6,733 nt of DNA from DASQWC01 sp035640475. Lineage in GTDB: Bacteria > Actinomycetota > JAICYB01. A program made the position numbers and the translations under genes. Of the stretch, positions 1 to 4,045 are shown in pieces (position 1 is the first letter of the stretch; the number at the start of each line of letters is the position of its first letter). Under the pieces are notes generated by a model. The model was not told where the DNA came from. It worked only from the letters and a program-made list of their open reading frames with translations, and searched no databases. The stretch is taken from positions 1 through 6,733 of the forward strand of contig DASQWC010000157.1 of NCBI GenBank assembly GCA_035640475.1. The letters are read 5' to 3'.

Positions 1-698
1 TCGCTCGTTTCGCCGTCGAACTCGACGACGCCCTCCCTCAGCAGCAACGCTCGGTCGCACATACGCTCGAGCGCCGCGCCCGAATGGGAGACGAACGCAA
101 TGGTCTTGCCCTGCTGCTTGAACGCGAGGATCCGGTCGATGCATTTGCGCTGGAACGCCTCGTCGCCGACCGCGAAAACTTCGTCGAGCAGCAGCACGTC
201 GGCATCGACGTTGACGGCGATGGAGAAACCCAACCGCATGTACATGCCGGCGGAGTAGGTGCGAACCGGCAGGTCGATGAAGCGCTCGAGCTCGCTGAAC
301 TCGACGATCTCGTCGAATCGGCGGTCGACGTCCTTCCTTCGCAAGCCGTAGATCGAAGCGCTCAGGTAGATGTTGTCGCGACCGGTGAAGTCTTGGTGGA
401 AACCGGCGCCGAGCTCGAGCAGCGACCCGACACGGCCGGTGACGGCGAGGCGACCACTCGTTGGCCGGAAGACACCGGCGAGGAGACGGAGCAACGTGGT
501 CTTCCCCGATCCATTCCGGCCCATGAAGCCGACCGACTCGCCGGGGTCGATCTGGAACGACACGTCGCGGAGGGCCCAAACCTCGACGGGCCGCAGCTGC
601 CGCCGGCGAACGATCGCTTCCTTCAGCGTGACGTGCCGCTGCGGGTAGACGCGGAAACGGCGACTGACGTTCTCCGCCACGATGGCGCCGTCCCTCAT
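1..698 (-). CDS. Polysaccharide ABC exporter ATP-binding protein, Wzt/TagH type (C-terminus cut by window edge)
   Basis: This is the ATPase that powers export of a lipid-linked surface polysaccharide through the neighbouring permease, on the cytoplasmic side of the membrane. 232 complete codons are visible from an ATG at 696-698; the frame is still open at base 1. Motifs seen: Walker A GRNGSGKTT (residues 60-68), the GAGFHQDFTGRDNIY stretch (97-111) typical of the Wzt/TagH branch, signature YSAGM (148-152), Walker B VLLLDE (168-173), D-loop VGDEAF (177-182) and the switch histidine in VSHS (H205). The family start also fits: short N-terminus, then a leader helix and WALRDVSFQI before Walker A. 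It starts 9 bp after the permease stop with no clear ribosome binding site, so translational coupling is likely. Whether a C-terminal carbohydrate-binding domain (long Wzt form) follows cannot be seen. Family assignment is very secure; the substrate is unknown. Confidence 0.96.
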   Translation of the reverse strand, partial: MRDGAIVAENVSRRFRVYPQRHVTLKEAIVRRRQLRPVEVWALRDVSFQIDPGESVGFMGRNGSGKTTLLRLLAGVFRPTSGRLAVTGRVGSLLELGAGFHQDFTGRDNIYLSASIYGLRRKDVDRRFDEIVEFSELERFIDLPVRTYSAGMYMRLGFSIAVNVDADVLLLDEVFAVGDEAFQRKCIDRILAFKQQGKTIAFVSHSGAALERMCDRALLLREGVVEFDGETS

Positions 699-707
699 CG
701 CAGCAGA

Positions 708-1502
708 CTAGAGCGTCGCGCCAACCTGGTCCTCGAAGCGACGAGCGACGAGGACGCCGAGCGCGAGGGCGGCGAGACTCGCGACCACGCAGTAGATGAT
801 GTCGCCCGGCTGCGGAAGGCTGCCAAAGAAGAGCGGGTCGCGGATCGCCTCGACGAACGGGGTGACGAAATTGACGTAGTACAGGACATCGGCGACCCAC
901 TCCCGGCCCTCCAGGCCGGGGAGCTGGTCAAGCAAGTAGAAGACCGGCGTCAGGAAGAACCAGGGCAGGAAGATCGTGTTCATCAAGTGCTCGATGTCAC
1001 GGTAGACAACGGTGAGGTATCCAAAGACGACCGCGAGGCCGCTAACCAGCGCCATGAGTAGGACGAGAAGCGGGAGGGCCGCCCAGAAGGTCGTCCGCAT
1101 GTCCGGAACGAAGATCAGGTTCACGGCCAGGACAACGGCCAACATGGCGGCGAGCGTCACGACGTTTGTCGCGACGACGGCCAGCGGCAGCATCTGGCGT
1201 GGAAACTGCACCTGTTTCACGAGCGTAGGCTGACCGAAGAGACTCGAGCACGACATCTGCACGGCTGATTGGAAGAACACCCACGTCAAGAGCCCCGAGA
1301 GGACGAAGAGGGGGTAGTGCTCGATCTGGAACGCCTTCAGCAGAACCGAGAAGACCAGCGTGTAGACCGCCATCAGCGCCAGCGGATTGATCAGCGTCCA
1401 CACCAACCCCAACACCGAGCCGCGGTACTTCCCGTACAGCTCCCGACGGAAGATGTTCATGAACAGGTCCGGATACCGGATGACGTCGGTGTAGAGGCTC
1501 AC
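708..1502 (-). CDS. Polysaccharide ABC exporter permease, ABC-2 type (Wzm/TagG family)
   Basis: A 264-residue integral membrane subunit that forms the channel for a lipid-linked glycan, working with the ATPase encoded directly downstream. The length is normal for the family. The N-terminus has the amphipathic segment RRELYGKYRGSVLGLVW (19-35), typical of Wzm/TagG proteins just before the first membrane helix. Six hydrophobic segments can be drawn at about 30-58, 64-86, 106-133, 141-164, 176-193 and 235-253. The conserved FPRQMLPLA (100-108) and YRDIEHLMNTIFLPWFFLTP (167-186) regions match the family pattern. The start is GTG at 1500-1502; no Shine-Dalgarno is visible upstream. A later ATG (residue 15) would remove residues that family members normally have. 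Its 5' end lies only 17 bp from the start of the divergent glycosyltransferase. The lipid-linked substrate cannot be told from sequence. Confidence 0.95.
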   Translation of the reverse strand: MSLYTDVIRYPDLFMNIFRRELYGKYRGSVLGLVWTLINPLALMAVYTLVFSVLLKAFQIEHYPLFVLSGLLTWVFFQSAVQMSCSSLFGQPTLVKQVQFPRQMLPLAVVATNVVTLAAMLAVVLAVNLIFVPDMRTTFWAALPLLVLLMALVSGLAVVFGYLTVVYRDIEHLMNTIFLPWFFLTPVFYLLDQLPGLEGREWVADVLYYVNFVTPFVEAIRDPLFFGSLPQPGDIIYCVVASLAALALGVLVARRFEDQVGATL

Positions 1503-1510
1503 GGCGGGCC

Positions 1511-1516
1511 AGTGTA
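1511..1516 (-). promoter_or_regulatory. Possible -10 element of a leaderless promoter for the exporter operon
   Basis: On the minus strand the hexamer TACACT fits the TANNNT pattern of sigma-70-like -10 elements. It ends 8 nt before the permease GTG. Transcription starting the usual 6-8 nt downstream would begin at or next to the start codon, giving a leaderless mRNA, which would fit the lack of a Shine-Dalgarno. No good -35 box is seen: the nearest partial match, GTGACG (1537-1542), would need an overlong spacer of 20 bp. A six-base match of this kind can occur by chance. Confidence 0.3.
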
Positions 1517-1519
1517 GTT

Positions 1520-2602
1520 GTGCGCATCGTCATCGACGTCACGCCGCTGAGCCATCCGCGCACCGGAATCGGCAATTACATGCTCGGCATGCTGGGCGGC
1601 ATGGCGGCGGCCGCCGACGGGGCGCACGAGCTCGTGCATTTCGCGATAACCGGCCCGCGCAACGTCCTCCGGGTCCGCGCCGCGCTCGACGGGATTCCCG
1701 GCCAACGCCGCCTGATCGTCATCCCGCCGCCGTCAAACGTGTGGCGGAAAGCCTGGAGCCGCAAGCAGGGCGTCCCAGTCGAGCTCTTGGCCGGCAAGCT
1801 CGACGTCTTTCACTTTTCGGACTGGATGTACCCACCGCAGCGCCAGGGACTTCGGACCACGACGATCCACGACCTGCTGCCACTCCATCACCCCGAGTGG
1901 GTCGACCCGCGGACGACGGAGCTGCACGTCCCGAAGTACCGGCACGCCGCCGAGACGTGCGACCTGATGTTCGCCAACTCACGCTTCACTGCCGATGACG
2001 TCGAGCGCACGTTGGGCTTCCCTCGCGAACGGATCGTGGTCGCGTACCCCGGCATTCACGAGCGCTTCCGGCCGCAAGGCCTGCGTCGTGAATTCGGCGC
2101 GCCGTACTTGTTCACCGCCGCGACTCTGGAGCCGCGAAAGAACCTCGAGACGCTCCTCGCCGCCTTCGCGCTGATGCGGTCCGCCCGGCCGGAGCTTCAG
2201 CTCGTGGTTGCCGGTCCCGCCGGATGGGGCGGTCGCGCAGTCGAGGGCGAAGGCGTCAACGCCGTTGGCTACGTCGACGACGAAGAGCTCGCGGCCCTCT
2301 ACCGAGGCGCGGAAGTGTTCGTCTTTCCCTCGCTCTTCGAGGGGTTCGGGATCCCCGTTGTGGAAGCGATGGCGTGCGGAACCGCGGCCGTCGTTTCTTC
2401 GGATCCGTCGCTGGACGAGGCTAGTGGCGATGCAGCCGTCCGGGCCGATCCACGGAGCGCCGAGTCGATCGCCGCAGGCATCGAGCAGGCCGTCGCGCAA
2501 CGCGACGCGCTCGTTTCGCGCGGGCTCGAACACGCTGCTCAATTCACGTGGCGAGCCTGCGGTGAAGCCATGCTGCGCGGCTACGAGAGCGCACGTGGCT
2601 GA
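1520..2602 (+). CDS. Glycosyltransferase family 4-type (GT-B fold) protein
   Basis: A 360-residue retaining glycosyltransferase, probably transferring a hexose (mannose-like donors are common in this subgroup) from a nucleotide sugar to the growing surface glycan at the inner face of the membrane. The N-terminal acceptor-side Rossmann domain opens with MRIVIDVTPL and the glycine-rich RTGIGNY (14-20). It contains TTIHDLLPLHHPEW (114-127) and FANSRFTADDVE (151-162), both typical of the family. The C-terminal donor domain starts near FTAATLEPRKNLETLL (198-213), whose basic residues contact the donor phosphates. It carries the EX7E pair E274/E282 within SLFEGFGIPVVEAMACG. Length is normal and nothing looks broken. 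The GTG at 1520 is the only usual start downstream of an in-frame TGA at 1481-1483; no clear Shine-Dalgarno is present. It is the only plus-strand gene, divergent from the permease and convergent with the next gene (36-bp gap, no terminator seen). The exact sugar is unknown. Confidence 0.95.
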   Translation: MRIVIDVTPLSHPRTGIGNYMLGMLGGMAAAADGAHELVHFAITGPRNVLRVRAALDGIPGQRRLIVIPPPSNVWRKAWSRKQGVPVELLAGKLDVFHFSDWMYPPQRQGLRTTTIHDLLPLHHPEWVDPRTTELHVPKYRHAAETCDLMFANSRFTADDVERTLGFPRERIVVAYPGIHERFRPQGLRREFGAPYLFTAATLEPRKNLETLLAAFALMRSARPELQLVVAGPAGWGGRAVEGEGVNAVGYVDDEELAALYRGAEVFVFPSLFEGFGIPVVEAMACGTAAVVSSDPSLDEASGDAAVRADPRSAESIAAGIEQAVAQRDALVSRGLEHAAQFTWRACGEAMLRGYESARG

Positions 2603-2638
2603 GCTATGCGGTCACACAGATCTTCGCGCGAGCTCGAC

Positions 2639-3964
2639 TCAGAGGGTTGCTGCGGCCTGGAGGATCAGCGAAGCGAGTTTTTCGATACTGCACCGTTCGT
2701 CGATCGTTGCGCGTAGCCCCTCTACGATCTCGCGCCGTTCAGCGGGTCGAGCGAGGTAGTACTCGATCTTCGCGTTCAAGTCGTCAGCGCTCCGAAAAAC
2801 GATCTTCTCGACGTCCTTGCCGAACAGTCGCACGAGGTCGGCCTTGGCGTCGACGAGTGCAAACCCACCGCTCGCAAGGCATTCGATCAGCTTGGACGGG
2901 ACGCCAGCGTAGATCAGTGCATTGCTAATGCAGACGTTGACCTTCGTTCGCGCGTAGGTCTGAGGCAAGCTGGCAAAAGGCGCGGTGTGACCTGCGTACC
3001 GCAAATTCGGCTGGCTTTCGAGCCGGGCCTTGCTCGCGGGGTCTGCGAAGACGCCGAAGATCGCAACCTCTCTCGGAATGTCCGTAAGGAGGGTCAGCCG
3101 GACGTGAGTGTTCATCGCCAGCCATACGACGTGGAGGTAGTAGTCCCAGAAGGGAGTGTCTGACGCCGTCAGACCTCGTGCCTGTCGCTCGGTCGCCTCG
3201 ATTTCGTCGATGGCATCCCACAAAACCACCCACGCGGAAAGCGCGGGCACTTGGGCCTTTCGTCGGCACACAGCCGCCGTTAGCTCAGAGAAGAACTGAT
3301 CTCTGGAGAAGCTTCCCGCTTCGACGGCCGCGGACCAGATGTTTCCGCAAAACGAGACGTCGACGTCCTGTGTGGCCTCGATTTGGCCCTGCTCCAGGAA
3401 AGGGCGATAGGAGACCATCGGATACCAGCTCACCCGCGATCTGTGCGCTAGGCCAAGCCCGCACACCGTCTCGATATGGCCCGTGTCCCAGGCGAGATGG
3501 TGCATCGGAACGGCATCCATTGTCGCCCGGAATCGCTCGAGTTCGTCGCCCGTGCGCACGGGGCCGAGCGATCCGAGTTCGCCTCCGCGCTGGATCAGGC
3601 TCCAGAGCGCCAGTGCTCCAAGGGGGTCATCCCACAACTGAATCGCCGGTTTCTGGAGGCGGGCGACAACGCCGTCGCCCGCTACGCATAAGAGGTAGTG
3701 GTTGAACGTCGTAGCAAGTACGACATCCGGGTCGAAGGCGACGGCCGAACGCGCATCAGGAGTTTCCGGACTCGCCTCGGCCTCTGTGCCGAGAAAGAAC
3801 ACGTCGGCTCCGGCTCGATGAAGGCTCGAGACGATCTCACGGGCCCGCAGCCGCCAATACTCAGCGAACCCCTCGCCCGACGACGGGCCGACCACCAGGA
3901 TCTTCCGCCGCCGGGAGCCGCGTCGCCGCCGCGTCCGGAGGCGTGCCCGAGTGCGGGTCAGCAC
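2639..3964 (-). CDS. CgeB-like glycosyltransferase (GT-B, glycosyl transferases group 1)
   Basis: A 441-residue protein resembling the CgeB-like group of GT-B glycosyltransferases, so a probable sugar transferase of the locus. Features: a basic N-terminus with 11 arginines in the first 20 residues, a first beta strand KILVVGPSSGEG (21-32), an N-terminal Rossmann-like half with DVDVSFCGNIW (200-210; this family often has DVSFxG here), and a C-terminal half with VNVCISNALIYAGVPSKLIE (342-361), then CLASGGFALVD (362-372) and a DDLNAKIEYYL...RPAERREIVE tail (394-415), as in CgeB-type domains. The GTG at 3962-3964 is the first usual start after the upstream stop, although the frame is open back to that stop. 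No Shine-Dalgarno is visible. Codons look less GC-biased than in the neighbours, and one TTA codon lies at 3689-3691. It follows the large gene by 81 bp and is probably co-transcribed with it. The acceptor and donor are unknown; catalytic activity is inferred from family. Confidence 0.85.
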   Translation of the reverse strand: MLTRTRARLRTRRRRGSRRRKILVVGPSSGEGFAEYWRLRAREIVSSLHRAGADVFFLGTEAEASPETPDARSAVAFDPDVVLATTFNHYLLCVAGDGVVARLQKPAIQLWDDPLGALALWSLIQRGGELGSLGPVRTGDELERFRATMDAVPMHHLAWDTGHIETVCGLGLAHRSRVSWYPMVSYRPFLEQGQIEATQDVDVSFCGNIWSAAVEAGSFSRDQFFSELTAAVCRRKAQVPALSAWVVLWDAIDEIEATERQARGLTASDTPFWDYYLHVVWLAMNTHVRLTLLTDIPREVAIFGVFADPASKARLESQPNLRYAGHTAPFASLPQTYARTKVNVCISNALIYAGVPSKLIECLASGGFALVDAKADLVRLFGKDVEKIVFRSADDLNAKIEYYLARPAERREIVEGLRATIDERCSIEKLASLILQAAATL

Positions 3965-3984
3965 GGATACGCCGGCACGTACGG

Positions 3985-4012
3985 CCCGCTTCGCCTTCGC
4001 GACCCAAGCGGG
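3985..4012 (-). other. Hairpin in the gap between the large gene and the CgeB-like gene
   Basis: CCCGCTT (3985-3991) and AAGCGGG (4006-4012) form a perfect 7-bp inverted repeat with a 14-nt loop. It lies inside the 81-bp gap, 37 bp past the upstream stop codon and 20 bp before the downstream GTG. No run of T follows on the minus strand, so it is not a classical intrinsic terminator. It could be an mRNA stability or partial attenuation element between the two genes, or chance in GC-rich DNA. Confidence 0.3.
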
Positions 4013-4045
4013 TGAAGCAGCATCAGGCTGAACGACGCGAGCACA

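Noticed and set aside
84..1061. Long plus-strand open frame of 325 codons over the ATPase and permease genes
   Set aside because: It runs antisense across two genes with clear family motifs, is rich in Asp/Glu/Arg/Val as expected of mirror frames in GC-rich DNA, and shows no domain.
1979..2542. Minus-strand open frame opposite the GT4-type gene
   Set aside because: The plus-strand frame has the full set of GT4 motifs including EX7E; the antisense product shows none.
2603..2638. Possible bidirectional terminator between the convergent genes
   Set aside because: Only short overlapping palindromes (tcgcgcga, cgagctcg) are present; there is no stem with a usable loop and no T-run.
3178..3705. 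Plus-strand open frame of 175 codons opposite the CgeB-like gene
   Set aside because: It is Arg/Pro-rich with no recognisable motif and lies antisense to a gene with clear family features.
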